From: Acanthopleura granulata
Taxonomy: Eukaryota > Mollusca > Polyplacophora > Chitonida > Chitonidae
Reading direction: 5' to 3'
DNA length: 64,000 bases
Assembly (NCBI GenBank): GCA_016165875.1
Contig: JABBOT010000004.1
Coordinates: forward strand, 10,020,889-10,084,888
Positions 63,878-64,000 of the stretch are shown here, one piece after another. A program made the position numbers and the translations under genes. The notes under the pieces were generated by a model. That model was not told the DNA's origin and did not search any database. It saw only the letters and a list, made by a program, of their open reading frames with translations. The stretch's first letter is position 1. Each line of letters opens with the position of its first letter.

Positions 63878-64000
63878 ATTGCCTTTATACATGTACCGTG
63901 CAGACACTATTCAAGATCCAGCAACACTTTATTTTTTATTCCTCGAGATTTAACTCAACCATAGCAAGCTGATAGATCCAGTATTCCAGAATGCAGATCA

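Noticed and set aside
1..64000. CRISPR arrays, operons or phage genes
   Set aside because: Spliced genes with GT-AG introns, SINEs and a BEL/Pao element show this is animal DNA; no regularly spaced repeat array is present.

Overview
This is eukaryotic, AT-rich, intron-dense animal DNA. Two signals point to a lophotrochozoan, most likely a mollusc (a brachiopod or phoronid is not excluded). One is about a dozen copies of a tRNA-headed SINE whose conserved central block and (AAAT)n tail look like the Nin-DC type common in molluscs. The other is a set of genes closely resembling horseshoe-crab clotting factor C. No prokaryotic features are present.

The core of the window is a cluster of three factor C-like genes, called FC1, FC2 and FC3 here. 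I assembled all three exon by exon from splice sites, codon phase and homology, and each model joins without a stop and has a length divisible by three. FC1 (minus strand, 13454 to 1683) has 16 coding exons and about 741 aa. FC2 (minus strand, 34041 to 24009) has 17 coding exons and about 837 aa. FC3 (plus strand, 44557 to 55264) has 17 coding exons and about 882 aa. FC1 and FC2 are in tandem; FC2 and FC3 are head to head across 10.5 kb.

The shared architecture is: signal peptide, the factor C N-terminal Cys-rich domain, (EGF-like), a run of sushi/CCP domains, a basic Gly/Arg-rich linker, a last CCP, and a trypsin-fold protease with intact His/Asp/Ser and Asp189. The LCCL and C-type lectin domains that sit in the middle of horseshoe-crab factor C are absent from all three. 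FC1 has EGF plus 5 CCPs. FC2 has EGF plus 6 CCPs, including one of a 'CGQPP' type. FC3 has lost EGF and the first two CCPs and instead carries five tandem CGQPP-type CCP exons (8 CCPs in total). FC1 and FC2 keep the basic-Trp-basic tripeptide that binds LPS in horseshoe-crab factor C; FC3 has lost it. The likely picture is a set of secreted pattern-recognition protease zymogens with a common catalytic end and diversified recognition ends.

Downstream of FC3 (56896 to 63877) lies a decayed BEL/Pao LTR retrotransposon with roughly 222-bp LTRs and remains of gag, protease, RT, RNase H and integrase in many frames. The rest is intergenic or intronic DNA with SINEs, a large foldback element at the left edge (1 to about 470), a 168-bp inverted-repeat element (43028 to 43195), hairpins, microsatellites, and a few orphan open frames that I cannot name.
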